From Planctomycetota bacterium (GTDB taxonomy: Bacteria > Planctomycetota > Phycisphaerae > WQYP01): DNA of 8,174 nucleotides. The translations under genes and the position numbers were made by a program. The DNA is taken from contig JAKAZF010000098.1 in assembly GCA_021826605.1 (NCBI GenBank), positions 1 through 8,174 on the forward strand. Direction: 5' to 3'. Positions within the stretch are counted from its first letter, which is position 1. Every line of letters begins with the position of its first letter. Under the pieces are notes generated by a model. The model did not search any database and was not told the origin of the DNA. It saw only the letters and a program-made list of their open reading frames with translations. This document shows, in pieces, positions 1-6,643 of the stretch.

Positions 1-249
1 CGCATTTACGGCCCCTACACGCATTGGCAGGAAGCGGTTCCCTGCGGTGGCGGCGGTGATTATTTCAGGGACAAATCCGGCCGCTGGTGGTGCACCTTTT
101 TCGGCAACGACACGCAGGCTCCGTGGCGGGAAAAGCCGGGGATAATCCGAATTATATTTTCAAAATCCGGGCGGATACTGCTTTCGCATAATCAGCCGTT
201 CGTCAACGCGCCGCCATGGCACCACCCCGGCCCCCCGCTTCGCAAATAG
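1..249 (+). CDS. Glycoside hydrolase family 43-like protein, C-terminal fragment
   Basis: The frame is open from the first base to TAG at 247-249, giving 82 visible residues; the start lies outside the window. The fragment is rich in aromatic residues and glycine (GPYTHWQEAVPCGGG, then DYFRDKSGRWWCTFFGND, then APWREKPGIIRI). From memory this matches the last beta-propeller blade of GH43-type arabinofuranosidase/xylosidase-like proteins of heterotrophic bacteria, where a WW/WY-T-FFGND-x5-REKPGI stretch recurs. Such enzymes cleave arabinose- or xylose-containing polysaccharides and are usually exported. The catalytic acids lie upstream and cannot be checked. The final 20 or so residues are Pro/His/Arg-rich with no recognised role. 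A leftward frame over 160-399 is judged a shadow. The family call is moderate in confidence; substrate and localisation are unknown. Confidence 0.55.
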   Translation, partial: RIYGPYTHWQEAVPCGGGGDYFRDKSGRWWCTFFGNDTQAPWREKPGIIRIIFSKSGRILLSHNQPFVNAPPWHHPGPPLRK

Positions 250-346
250 CGCGACAGAAAGGCGACGTTTCAAGTTCAATAAGACTAAAAGAGGTTTCCG
301 GATCATATTGTTTGTAGGCGGCGGGAGTTTCCGCGATACTGGGGGG

Positions 347-1084
347 ATGGTAAGGGCACCTGAATTTACGGTTATTCTTCCGGCGGCGGGAAATAGCACG
401 CGGTTTGCGGCGGGGGATAAATTATTGGTGGATATTGCCGGGCTGACGGTTTTGCAACGGGCGGTGCGACTGTTTACGCGCCGGGCGGATGTGGCAGCGA
501 TTATTGTGGCAACGGGTGAAGACCGCAGGGACGTGTACCGGGAACATTTGCAAAGCGTTTTATATGGTAAGCCGCTGCATGTTTTATCCGGCGGCGCAGA
601 GCGGTGGGAAAGTGTTTACAAAGCATTATCCAGTGGAAAGGTAGAGACACCCTATGTGGCGGTGCATGATGCCGCCCGGCCAATAACTCCCGCGGAAGTT
701 ATTGATGGCGCATTTGCCGGGGCGATTCTGCACGGTGCGGCGTTGCCGGTGCTGGCGGAACCCGCGACGCTCAAGCGCATGGGGCCGGATGGCTTGATTA
801 TGCAAACGGTGGATCGCGCCGGGCTGTTTCAGGCACAAACACCGCAGTGCTTTCGCACGGAACTGCTGCGGCGGAGTTTTGAAGAATTAATTCAGGCTGA
901 TCGCATCCGGCAGGTCACGGATGACGCGCAAATTATTGAATTAACCGGCGGCGTAGTTGCCGGGACGCGCGGGGATGCCTTAAATATAAAAGTGACTACC
1001 GCCGGCGATGCTCGATTGTGTGCAGCTATTGGGGCAGGCGTTGAAGAGGCAGCCTTGCTCGGTAATGGGAGCAGACGGTTATGA
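347..1084 (+). CDS. ispD: 2-C-methyl-D-erythritol 4-phosphate cytidylyltransferase
   Basis: IspD is the third enzyme of the cytosolic MEP isoprenoid pathway; it joins MEP and CTP to give CDP-methylerythritol and pyrophosphate. The 245 residues are near the usual 230-240. In order: nucleotide loop LPAAGNSTRF with Arg19, followed by Lys25 in GDKLL; VHDAARP (106-112) with the metal-binding Asp108; TVDR with Arg157, then QTPQ (164-167); TDDA (191-194); and NIKVT with Lys215. All match the IspD active site. I chose ATG 347 because the family domain starts right after it (VRAPEFTVILPAAG) and a G-run lies just upstream. A TTG at 308 would add 13 residues of no known domain and is weaker. The gene's TGA overlaps the polX ATG by four bases (ATGA), so the two are probably co-translated. 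The frequent partner ispF is not adjacent. Confidence 0.93.
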   Translation: MVRAPEFTVILPAAGNSTRFAAGDKLLVDIAGLTVLQRAVRLFTRRADVAAIIVATGEDRRDVYREHLQSVLYGKPLHVLSGGAERWESVYKALSSGKVETPYVAVHDAARPITPAEVIDGAFAGAILHGAALPVLAEPATLKRMGPDGLIMQTVDRAGLFQAQTPQCFRTELLRRSFEELIQADRIRQVTDDAQIIELTGGVVAGTRGDALNIKVTTAGDARLCAAIGAGVEEAALLGNGSRRL

Positions 1085-2892
1085 GTAGAAATCAGGACCT
1101 TGCAGAATTGTTTAACCGCGCAGCGGACGTGATGGCGTTGCTGGAGGAAAACTCATTTCGTGTGCTGGGAACGCGCAAAGTTGCGCGGATCATTGAAGAT
1201 TTGCCGGAAGATGTGAAAGCGTTGGAGGCACAAGGACGGTTGGAGCACCTGTCCGGCATCGGCAAAAGCACGGTTGAGAAGATTCACGAATTTTTACGCA
1301 CCGGGCATATTTCCGAATTTGAAGATCTTACCGGGCGCGTGCCGGCGGGCGTGCTGGAGATGCTGGCGATTTCATCGGTTGGGGTGAAAACAGCGCATCA
1401 GTTGTGGAAAGAGGCGGGAATCACAACGGTAGCAGATTTGAAAAAGCATCTGGTTGAAGGCACCATGCCGAAGCTCAAAGGCTTTGGAGAGAAAAAGCAA
1501 CTTAAAATACGCCAGAACATGGAATTTATGGAAGAGGCGGGCAAGCGTATTGGCATAGGCTGGGCGCTGCCGCTGGCGGAAAGTTATTGCAGCGCGATCG
1601 CCAGGGTGACGGGTGTTTCACAAACACAATATTGCGGAAGCCTGCGGCGTGGGAAAGAAAGTGTTGGGGATATTGACATTCTGGTGTGTGCCGACGCCGG
1701 TACCGCGCCGGCGATAACCGAGGCGGTGCTGGCCCATGAGCAGACGCAGCAGACAATTGGAGCGGGCGATACGAAAATCAGCATTCGAACCAAGGCGGGA
1801 TTGCAGATTGATTTTAGAATTGTTGCACAACCGCACTGGGGTGCGGCGCTGCAATATTTCACGGGGTCTAAGGAGCATAATGTGCGCGTGCGGGAGTTAG
1901 CCGTAAAGCGCGGACTTAAGCTTAATGAATGGGGACTTTTTAAGGGCGAAGAATCTGTAGCGGGAGAAAATGAGCAGGACATTTATGCCACGCTGGAACT
2001 GGCGTGGCTTCCACCGGAAATGCGGGAAGATCGGGGCGAAATTGAGTTAGCCCAACTGATGTATAAGCGAAGTCAGGGCCGGAACATTGAAGTAAAAGAC
2101 GCGCGGTTGGAATATCTTGGGCAGAAGATCCCGGCGGTTTGGCCGGCGCTGGAAATAGCCGATATTCGGGGCGATATGCACTCTCACACCACCGCCAGTG
2201 ACGGCCATTGCAGCATTGACGATATGATTGCCGAGGCCAGGCGGCGGGGTTATAAATATTTCGCCATTACCGATCACAGCAAATCGCAGGTGCAGGCCAA
2301 CGGCCTGCGGGTGGATCGGCTGATGGAACATTGCAAAGCCATTCGCGCAGCAGCGGCCAAAGTAAAAGGAATTACAGTGCTGGCGGGCAGTGAAGTAGAT
2401 ATTCTGGCTGATGGTTCATTGGATTACCCCGACGAGGTTTTGCAGGAACTGGATTGGGTGGTGGCATCGCCCCATTCGGCCTTAAGTCAGGAAAGTGATG
2501 CAGCCACAGCGCGGCTGGTTCGGGCGGCGGCCAATCCGCTGGTGGATGTTATTGGGCATCCCACCGGGCGGCTGGTGGGCGGGCGGCGGGGGTTGGAACC
2601 GGATATGAAGGCGGTGGTCATGGCGGCGGCCCGCAGTGGGTCAGCTTTGGAAATAAATTCCCATGATCTTCGCCTGGACCTCCGGGATATTCACGCCAGA
2701 CTGGCGGTGGAAATGGGCGTGCCCTTGTGTATTAACACCGATGCGCATCAACGTGAGGATATGGATAAAATAATCTATGGTATTCTGACCGCCCGGCGCG
2801 CATGGGCGAGGGCGGAAAATGTGATCAACACGTGGCCATGGGAAAAAATTTCCCATCGGCGGCAAAGCCGACGTAATGGCAGCTTTGAGTGA
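1081..2892 (+). CDS. polX: DNA polymerase/3'-5' exonuclease PolX (Pol beta-like plus PHP domain)
   Basis: This is a bacterial family X repair polymerase that fills short gaps in base excision repair; its PHP domain carries metal-dependent 3'-5' exonuclease/phosphoesterase activity. The 603 residues are slightly longer than the typical ~570. Residues ~1-80 form the 8-kDa-type domain with a helix-hairpin-helix (LSGIGKSTVEKI), and a second HhH lies at ~88-145. The palm has GSLRRGKESVGDIDIL (186-201) with catalytic Asp197 and Asp199, and the third Asp244 in LQIDF. The thumb motif TGSKEHNVRVRE (261-272) is canonical. The PHP domain (~360-580) shows His367, His369, Asp374, His399, Glu438, His465, His493, Asp554 and His556, so both activities look intact. 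The PHP segment EINSHDLRLDL is a small variant of the common EINANPxRLDL. GGGAG at 1067-1071 is nine bases before the ATG. The last ~13 residues are basic and may be dispensable. Confidence 0.95.
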   Translation: MSRNQDLAELFNRAADVMALLEENSFRVLGTRKVARIIEDLPEDVKALEAQGRLEHLSGIGKSTVEKIHEFLRTGHISEFEDLTGRVPAGVLEMLAISSVGVKTAHQLWKEAGITTVADLKKHLVEGTMPKLKGFGEKKQLKIRQNMEFMEEAGKRIGIGWALPLAESYCSAIARVTGVSQTQYCGSLRRGKESVGDIDILVCADAGTAPAITEAVLAHEQTQQTIGAGDTKISIRTKAGLQIDFRIVAQPHWGAALQYFTGSKEHNVRVRELAVKRGLKLNEWGLFKGEESVAGENEQDIYATLELAWLPPEMREDRGEIELAQLMYKRSQGRNIEVKDARLEYLGQKIPAVWPALEIADIRGDMHSHTTASDGHCSIDDMIAEARRRGYKYFAITDHSKSQVQANGLRVDRLMEHCKAIRAAAAKVKGITVLAGSEVDILADGSLDYPDEVLQELDWVVASPHSALSQESDAATARLVRAAANPLVDVIGHPTGRLVGGRRGLEPDMKAVVMAAARSGSALEINSHDLRLDLRDIHARLAVEMGVPLCINTDAHQREDMDKIIYGILTARRAWARAENVINTWPWEKISHRRQSRRNGSFE

Positions 2893-2920
2893 TAACGCAC
2901 TGAAACTCTGGAACGGAATA

Positions 2921-3832
2921 ATGGCTGAAAAAGCAAAACAATTAAGTTGGGCAACGCGACTGTCCGTATTGACTATGGCCGCCCTGACATCGAGTTTATA
3001 TAGCAGAGTAGCCCATGGCGCCCTGCATCATCGGCACGCCATCGCGGCCGCAAAAAGTGTACAGGCAAGCGCTTCAACGGGCCTGCATACTGGAAGTCTG
3101 TTAACGAATGTACCGGGAAAGCTGATTTTAACCGTCAAAAGCAGATACCCGGACTTTGAATTCACTAAACCGCAAAAGCATTGGCCGCATACCATTAAGC
3201 TTCTGCCGTGCCTGACGTTGCAGGCTATGCAAGCAATTCATGAACCGCACATCGGTTTTGCCGTCAGTGGGATGCTAACGCGCTATCATCACGAGTTTTA
3301 TCTGTTGCCGGATGCGGATGTAAGGTTACTAAGAAAACAGCCACGACACGCGATGGGCACCCCACCGGCGGCAGTTGCAAAACCAGAAACCCCAGCCAAC
3401 AGCCAACCTGGCAGCGCGCAATCGGTACTTCAGAATTTATTGTCGCACCATATTTCCCGGCCGGTGCAACAACTGGTGGCGATCCCACCGATGCGCACCG
3501 CGAAACCCATTCCCGATTTGCCGCAACCGCTCGGCGATGTGCAGTTACCCGCCCTGCGCGAAGGATCGTTTATCTGGAATCGGCCGGGGCGATTGCTGTT
3601 TAATGATCCATTGCAAGAATGGATTTTTGTGTTTCAAAGCGATGGCGAAGGGCTTGCGGAGGCACCCCTGATCATGCTCCCGTGCCGCTTATTGCAGCGT
3701 ATGCAAACGCGCAGCGCACATCAGGGAACGGAAATAAAATTCCGCGTCAGCGGTAAAATTACACAATTCAAGGGCCGCGATTATCTTTTTACAACCTACG
3801 TGAAAGTCGCCCATAATTTAGGGCGGTTCTAA
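2921..3832 (+). CDS. Exported protein of unknown function with two copies of one domain
   Basis: I do not recognise a named function. From ATG 2921 (303 residues) the N-terminus reads as a signal peptide: MAEKAK, then a moderately hydrophobic stretch (LSVLTMAALTSSLY), then AHG/A as a possible cleavage site near residue 33. This start beats ATG 2876, which lies inside polX and has no ribosome site; GGA at 2910-2912 is eight bases before 2921. The mature part is an internal duplication. Residues ~66-138 and ~223-296 share the order G(K/R)L, then F.F, then LPC..LQ.MQ, then I.F.VSG..T, then (E/D)(F/Y)(Y/L)L. A Pro/Ala/Gln-rich linker of ~85 residues joins them. The VSG...G(R/N)(D/N)YL ending resembles, from memory, an uncharacterised OB-like domain of planctomycete proteins. 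Each copy has one Cys in LPC, which could pair in the periplasm. The gene starts 28 bases after polX and is probably in the same transcript. Confidence 0.72.
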   Translation: MAEKAKQLSWATRLSVLTMAALTSSLYSRVAHGALHHRHAIAAAKSVQASASTGLHTGSLLTNVPGKLILTVKSRYPDFEFTKPQKHWPHTIKLLPCLTLQAMQAIHEPHIGFAVSGMLTRYHHEFYLLPDADVRLLRKQPRHAMGTPPAAVAKPETPANSQPGSAQSVLQNLLSHHISRPVQQLVAIPPMRTAKPIPDLPQPLGDVQLPALREGSFIWNRPGRLLFNDPLQEWIFVFQSDGEGLAEAPLIMLPCRLLQRMQTRSAHQGTEIKFRVSGKITQFKGRDYLFTTYVKVAHNLGRF

Positions 3833-3849
3833 AAAAGCGCCACCGCGCT
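3831..3849 (-). terminator. Candidate intrinsic terminator for the leftward cluster
   Basis: Read leftward, the stem AGCGC, loop GGTG and stem GCGCT are followed directly by a run of Ts (bases 3836 down to 3831; the first T is in the stem). The stem is only 5 bp but mostly GC, and its position about 130 bases past the anti-sigma stop suits the end of the nuoAB-sigma-anti-sigma transcript. It touches the end of the rightward exported-protein gene, whose stop is at 3830-3832. In the rightward direction the T-run would precede the stem, so it would not terminate that gene. Confidence 0.4.
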
Positions 3850-3873
3850 CTATAACGCAACGCGCCCGCCGAG

Positions 3874-3893
3874 CACCGGATGATAATCCGGTG
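3874..3893. repeat. Perfect 8-bp inverted repeat (GATA loop)
   Basis: CACCGGAT at 3874-3881 and ATCCGGTG at 3886-3893 are separated by the four bases GATA. The hairpin lies between two convergent genes. No T-run follows on either strand, so it is not a standard intrinsic terminator. It could still block RNA polymerase or stabilise the 3' end of the rightward transcript. Function is unknown. Confidence 0.45.
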
Positions 3894-3912
3894 GTTGATC
3901 CAGTGCCGCCAA

Positions 3913-3937
3913 CGCACCGGGTTTCCACCACGGTGCG
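3913..3937. repeat. Inverted repeat with 7+3 bp stem
   Basis: CGCACCG (3913-3919) pairs with CGGTGCG (3931-3937). Inside it GGT (3920-3922) can pair with ACC (3927-3929), leaving A3930 bulged and a TTCC loop. This is the longest hairpin of the convergent gap. No T-run follows on either strand. Together with the hairpin at 3874-3893 it may form a folded 3' region or a small intergenic element. Confidence 0.4.
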
Positions 3938-3955
3938 CTATGACGCAATTAATTT

Positions 3956-3971
3956 CGCGGGCGTGACCGCG
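3956..3971 (-). terminator. Weak terminator-like hairpin just past the anti-sigma gene
   Basis: Read leftward, CGCGG and CCGCG form a 5-bp all-GC stem around TCACGC, six bases after the anti-sigma stop codon, followed by AAATTAATT. The tail is AT-rich but is not a clean T-run, so termination would be partial at best. The hairpin at 3831-3849 is the better candidate. Confidence 0.22.
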
Positions 3972-3977
3972 CACAGG

Positions 3978-4829
3978 TTATAATTTGCCAATCAGTTCCA
4001 CCGGGCCTTGCGGCTGCAAATCTCCGCCGGCCGGTTCGATGGTAACGGCGGCGGTCACAGCATGGGACAACTTCATGCCTGAGGGAATCGTGGGGGTAAA
4101 CATGGCAAAACCGGTTTCATCCACGTTAAACGTTCCGGCGGGAATTTTTTTGCTTGCGGGTGTAATCCACCACAGCTCATAGGTTTTATCAGCATGAAGA
4201 CTCTTTAAGTCGGCGGCACAAAATTTCCACATTTTGGCGTGCTGATCCCAGAGCAATCGGCCGAACGCGGTGGGCTGCTTGCCGGCCCCCACCAGGGATG
4301 CCATTTGAAGATGGGGAACTTTCAGCATCGTAATGACTTCATCCGCCTGCCGCACCCGGCCCTGAAGCAGATGAACGCGATTTTCCCAACCGGCCATCAC
4401 GGTTGTCTCATGGGCGATAATCTTGCTTTTCTGATTCTCGCTGAATGCGAGAAGTTTGTGCAGAGAATGAATTTCAGTTTTCTGAAGATGCTGAATATAA
4501 AGGCTCATGCCGACGGCAACCAACAGCGCGATACTGGCGGCAAGAGCCATGTTAAAGCCCGTGCGCGAAGTCTGGGAGGGCATTTTAAGCGGCGGCAGTT
4601 GAATCAGGGATTGGTCAATACGCCAGTTCAGCGCTTCACGCAGGACAGAGGGCACGGGCGTTGGAGTTGCCGCGATGGCCAGTTGGGCAGCCACCTGCGT
4701 GAAATCTCCCATAAGCTCCCGGCAATGCGGACACTGTTGAAGATGTGCTTCGAGCTGCGCGCTATCTTCCTGCACTGCGGCTCCGGCAGCTTGAAGGGGT
4801 ATGAGGTCTTGAGCGTCTCGGCAATTCAC
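3978..4829 (-). CDS. Membrane anti-sigma factor, zinc-finger plus RskA C-terminal domain
   Basis: This probably holds the adjacent ECF sigma factor inactive at the inner membrane until a signal releases it. It has 283 residues. The cytoplasmic N-terminus carries the ZAS zinc motif H29-x3-C33-x2-C36 (EAHLQQCPHC), with Cys3 as the usual extra ligand. One membrane span lies at ~93-112 (NMALAASIALLVAVGMSLYI), followed by a helical, possibly coiled-coil stretch at ~113-168. An extracytoplasmic RskA-type domain (~170-283) shows YELWWITPASKKIPAGTF and the ending EPAGG...GPVELIGKL typical of that family. The start is GTG at 4827-4829, overlapping the sigma TGA (GTGA). GGAG (4838-4841) sits eight bases upstream, inside the sigma gene. 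This arrangement predicts translational coupling and matched amounts of the two proteins. The signal sensed is not evident. The partner assignment is by position. Confidence 0.9.
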   Translation of the reverse strand: MNCRDAQDLIPLQAAGAAVQEDSAQLEAHLQQCPHCRELMGDFTQVAAQLAIAATPTPVPSVLREALNWRIDQSLIQLPPLKMPSQTSRTGFNMALAASIALLVAVGMSLYIQHLQKTEIHSLHKLLAFSENQKSKIIAHETTVMAGWENRVHLLQGRVRQADEVITMLKVPHLQMASLVGAGKQPTAFGRLLWDQHAKMWKFCAADLKSLHADKTYELWWITPASKKIPAGTFNVDETGFAMFTPTIPSGMKLSHAVTAAVTIEPAGGDLQPQGPVELIGKL

Positions 4830-5440
4830 AGTGTTGACTCCGCATCTACACCTACATTACGCAAAATCTCACGTAAGCGGATCAAACCTGAACGAATATG
4901 GCTTTTAACTGTCCCCAACGGGATGCTGGTTTTCTCCGCGATTTCAGTATGGCTAAGCCCTTCAAAAAACGCTAATTCCAGGGTTTGCCGTTGCGGAGCA
5001 CTTAATTGTCGGACTCCGGCGCGGACTATTTCTCTTTGTTCCGCCAGATCGGCATAATCCACAAGCTCGCCGCGATCCGCAATATCCAGTCCTTTATCGG
5101 CCGCAGCCTCAACAGAAATCTGGATTCCGGGCGGCATTTTTTTTACCGCGTTGGCGCTGCGATGGCGGTCTATCGCCCGGCTGCGACATAACATCACCAG
5201 ATAGGTCAAGGGTGCCGCGCGTGCCGGGTCGTACCGATCGGCGCGATTCCAGAGTTCCCAAAATACGTCAATCAACAGGTCTTCCGCTTCACTGCGGTCA
5301 GCCAGAAGGCGGGAGCATAGCGTCAGAAGAGTTGGGGAATATTTATTGTAAAGCGAATTAAGCGCGGAGCGATCACGTGATGCAATACCCTGCATCAACG
5401 CGAGATCATTTCCTAAAGGTCCACCGGCCTCAGAGGTCAA
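4826..5440 (-). CDS. ECF (group 4) RNA polymerase sigma factor, SigK/SigL-like
   Basis: This is an alternative sigma factor directing RNA polymerase to a stress- or envelope-type regulon. It has 204 residues, normal for the class. Sigma-2 spans ~25-94, with the core-binding helix AEDLLIDVFWELW (52-64) and promoter-melting/-10 helix TYLVMLCRSRAIDRHR (79-94). A variable linker covers ~95-144, and sigma-4 ~145-193 contains a helix-turn-helix (LSHTEIAEKTSIPLGTVKSH) that reads the -35. The start is TTG at 5438-5440; no ATG occurs before Met16, and a strong AAGGAG lies seven bases upstream. The downstream partner has an RskA-type domain, consistent with the SigK/SigL-like branch. It lies 96 bases after nuoB on the same strand, so it may be read from the nuoA promoter as well as any promoter of its own. 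Target promoters cannot be deduced here. Confidence 0.93.
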   Translation of the reverse strand: MTSEAGGPLGNDLALMQGIASRDRSALNSLYNKYSPTLLTLCSRLLADRSEAEDLLIDVFWELWNRADRYDPARAAPLTYLVMLCRSRAIDRHRSANAVKKMPPGIQISVEAAADKGLDIADRGELVDYADLAEQREIVRAGVRQLSAPQRQTLELAFFEGLSHTEIAEKTSIPLGTVKSHIRSGLIRLREILRNVGVDAESTL

Positions 5441-5447
5441 AATGCAG

Positions 5448-5453
5448 CTCCTT
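5448..5453 (-). promoter_or_regulatory. Strong ribosome binding site fixing the TTG start of the sigma gene
   Basis: Read leftward, AAGGAG is followed by seven bases (CTGCATT) and then TTG. This is near-ideal spacing and the best Shine-Dalgarno sequence in the window. It decides the rare TTG at 5440 over the internal ATG at codon 16, which would cut into the N-terminus. Confidence 0.75.
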
Positions 5454-5499
5454 GGATCATCCCAGGCAATTCAGCTAACCCGAATCATCTCAATGGGAT

Positions 5500-5513
5500 G
5501 GAAAAACTTTTCC
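5500..5513. repeat. Short palindrome in the nuoB-sigma gap
   Basis: GGAAAA (5500-5505) and TTTTCC (5508-5513) are exact 6-base arms around AC, about 60 bases upstream of the sigma start. It could be a regulator site or a small hairpin between nuoB and the sigma gene. No clean T-run follows on either strand. It may be chance. Confidence 0.3.
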
Positions 5514-5536
5514 GCACAGGCCCAAGTATACCCGCT

Positions 5537-6112
5537 TTATCGCATGGCGGCAGTAAGACGCGGCCCAAGTTCAATTTGCGGCTGCGGGGCCGGTTTATAC
5601 GTCGGCGGAATTGAGATTTTCAGCGGCTGACGCTTGGATATCGGCAGGCCGTCCTGATCAATAATTCGCTGAATGGCCATGATACCTTCAATGAGCGTTT
5701 CCGGCCGCGGCGGGCAACCGGGAACGTAAACATCCACCGGCATGAACTGATCAATGCCCTGCACGGTGGCGTAGTTATCAAATACGCCACCCGTACTGGC
5801 GCATGCTCCCATGCTGATGACCCATTTGGGCTCGGCCATTTGCAGATAAATGCGATGCAGAACGGGCACCATCTTAAAGCTGATGCGCCCGGCGACAATT
5901 AACAAATCCGCCTGCCGCGGCGAAAAACGCATAACCTCGGCCCCGAAGCGGGCCAGATCATAGCGGCTGCTGGCGGTGGCCATTAGTTCAATTCCGCAGC
6001 AAGCGGTGGCAAACGGCAGCGGCCAGACGCTGGATCGCCGACACCAGTTCACCACTTTTTTCAGATTCAGGGTGAGAAAATTATTGGGTAATGTTGTTGG
6101 TTCAATCGACAT
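5537..6112 (-). CDS. nuoB: NADH-quinone oxidoreductase subunit B (complex I, N2 cluster)
   Basis: NuoB is the peripheral-arm subunit of respiratory complex I that holds the terminal 4Fe-4S cluster N2, which passes electrons to quinone. From ATG 6112 it has 191 residues. The cluster ligands are all present: tandem Cys38-Cys39 (ATACCGIE), Cys104 ([10 protein letters not shown]) and Cys133 (PGCPPRPE). [20 protein letters not shown] and [11 protein letters not shown] are canonical, and GRISFKM is a variant of the GTxxxKM segment. I chose ATG 6112 because GGAG (6119-6122) lies six bases upstream. ATG 6124 would add four residues and has a poorer site. The gene starts 30 bases after nuoA ends and is in the same transcript. 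The ~35-residue tail is Pro-rich. The usual nuoC does not follow; a sigma-factor gene does. Confidence 0.96.
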   Translation of the reverse strand: MSIEPTTLPNNFLTLNLKKVVNWCRRSSVWPLPFATACCGIELMATASSRYDLARFGAEVMRFSPRQADLLIVAGRISFKMVPVLHRIYLQMAEPKWVISMGACASTGGVFDNYATVQGIDQFMPVDVYVPGCPPRPETLIEGIMAIQRIIDQDGLPISKRQPLKISIPPTYKPAPQPQIELGPRLTAAMR

Positions 6113-6142
6113 TCCAAGCTCCATGCGGTCCGGTTTTTTGTC

Positions 6143-6568
6143 TTAATCCCATTGAAATACGCCTTTACCCCACGCGTACACATAGGCAACCAGCAGAATT
6201 AATGTGAAAACTAAAATACTTACAAACAGCGCCCCCAGCGGCAGCACGACCCAGGAGTGCCGCTGATTATTAAATACGTAAAGCCAGGGAATGATAAACA
6301 GCACTTCGACATCAAAGACCAGAAATATCATCGCCACAAGATAAAAGCGAACATTAAAGCGCTCTTTCGTGCTGCCCAGCGGATCAACGCCTGATTCGTA
6401 GGATGAATCCTTGACCCGTCCCTTGCGCGCCGGCCCGAGTATGTGCGAAAGAACCACATTACCCAGCCCGAAAACCGCCCCAATAACCAGCAGGATTCCC
6501 AGCAACAGCCATTCGCTGTAATACGCAACGTGCGAGGCGGCCAAAGTTGTTGTCAATACATTTACCAT
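6143..6568 (-). CDS. nuoA: NADH-quinone oxidoreductase subunit A (complex I membrane subunit)
   Basis: NuoA is a small membrane subunit at the junction of the peripheral and membrane arms of complex I, lining the quinone-site loop. It has 141 residues with three membrane spans (~20-42, 74-97 and 107-131). The loop after span 1 carries YESGVDPLGSTKERF (57-71), the family's E-(S/C)-G-x3-G signature; Ser in place of Cys is also found in E. coli NuoA. The conserved acidic pair of span 2 is Asp86 and Glu88 in FDVEVLF. The start ATG at 6566-6568 has no strong Shine-Dalgarno sequence. A consensus promoter lies about 45 bases upstream, so nuoA heads the leftward transcript. The other complex I genes must lie elsewhere in the genome. 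Confidence 0.95.
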   Translation of the reverse strand: MVNVLTTTLAASHVAYYSEWLLLGILLVIGAVFGLGNVVLSHILGPARKGRVKDSSYESGVDPLGSTKERFNVRFYLVAMIFLVFDVEVLFIIPWLYVFNNQRHSWVVLPLGALFVSILVFTLILLVAYVYAWGKGVFQWD

Positions 6569-6613
6569 TCACTTTTGTCCATCATCAGTGAAACAATTCA
6601 CAATCTCTCCCAG

Positions 6614-6643
6614 ATTATATCGGAGCACAGCGGCAATGGTCAA
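6614..6643 (-). promoter_or_regulatory. Sigma70-type promoter of nuoA-nuoB
   Basis: Read leftward, TTGACC (6643-6638) and a perfect TATAAT (6619-6614) are 18 bases apart. Transcription would start near 6607, giving a leader of about 40 bases before the nuoA ATG. This is the closest match to consensus in the window. The -35 overlaps the right-hand end of a 9-bp inverted repeat (6641-6668), implying regulation. Confidence 0.65.

Noticed and set aside
312..339. Promoter-like TTGTAG-N16-GATACT before ispD
   Set aside because: Both boxes are weak matches, and the start would fall almost on the ATG. It is not better than chance in this region.
160..399. A 79-codon leftward frame over the GH43-like tail and the ispD start
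   Set aside because: It overlaps two supported rightward genes and has no family features or ribosome site.
4239..5057. A 272-codon rightward open frame opposite the anti-sigma and sigma genes
   Set aside because: It lies wholly antisense to two genes with clear domains, crosses their junction, and its translation has no recognisable motif or balanced composition. It is a shadow frame.
5525..5530. TATACT (read leftward) as a -10 box for the sigma gene
   Set aside because: No reasonable -35 lies 15-19 bases upstream; the nearest TTACTG is 20 bases away and a poor match.
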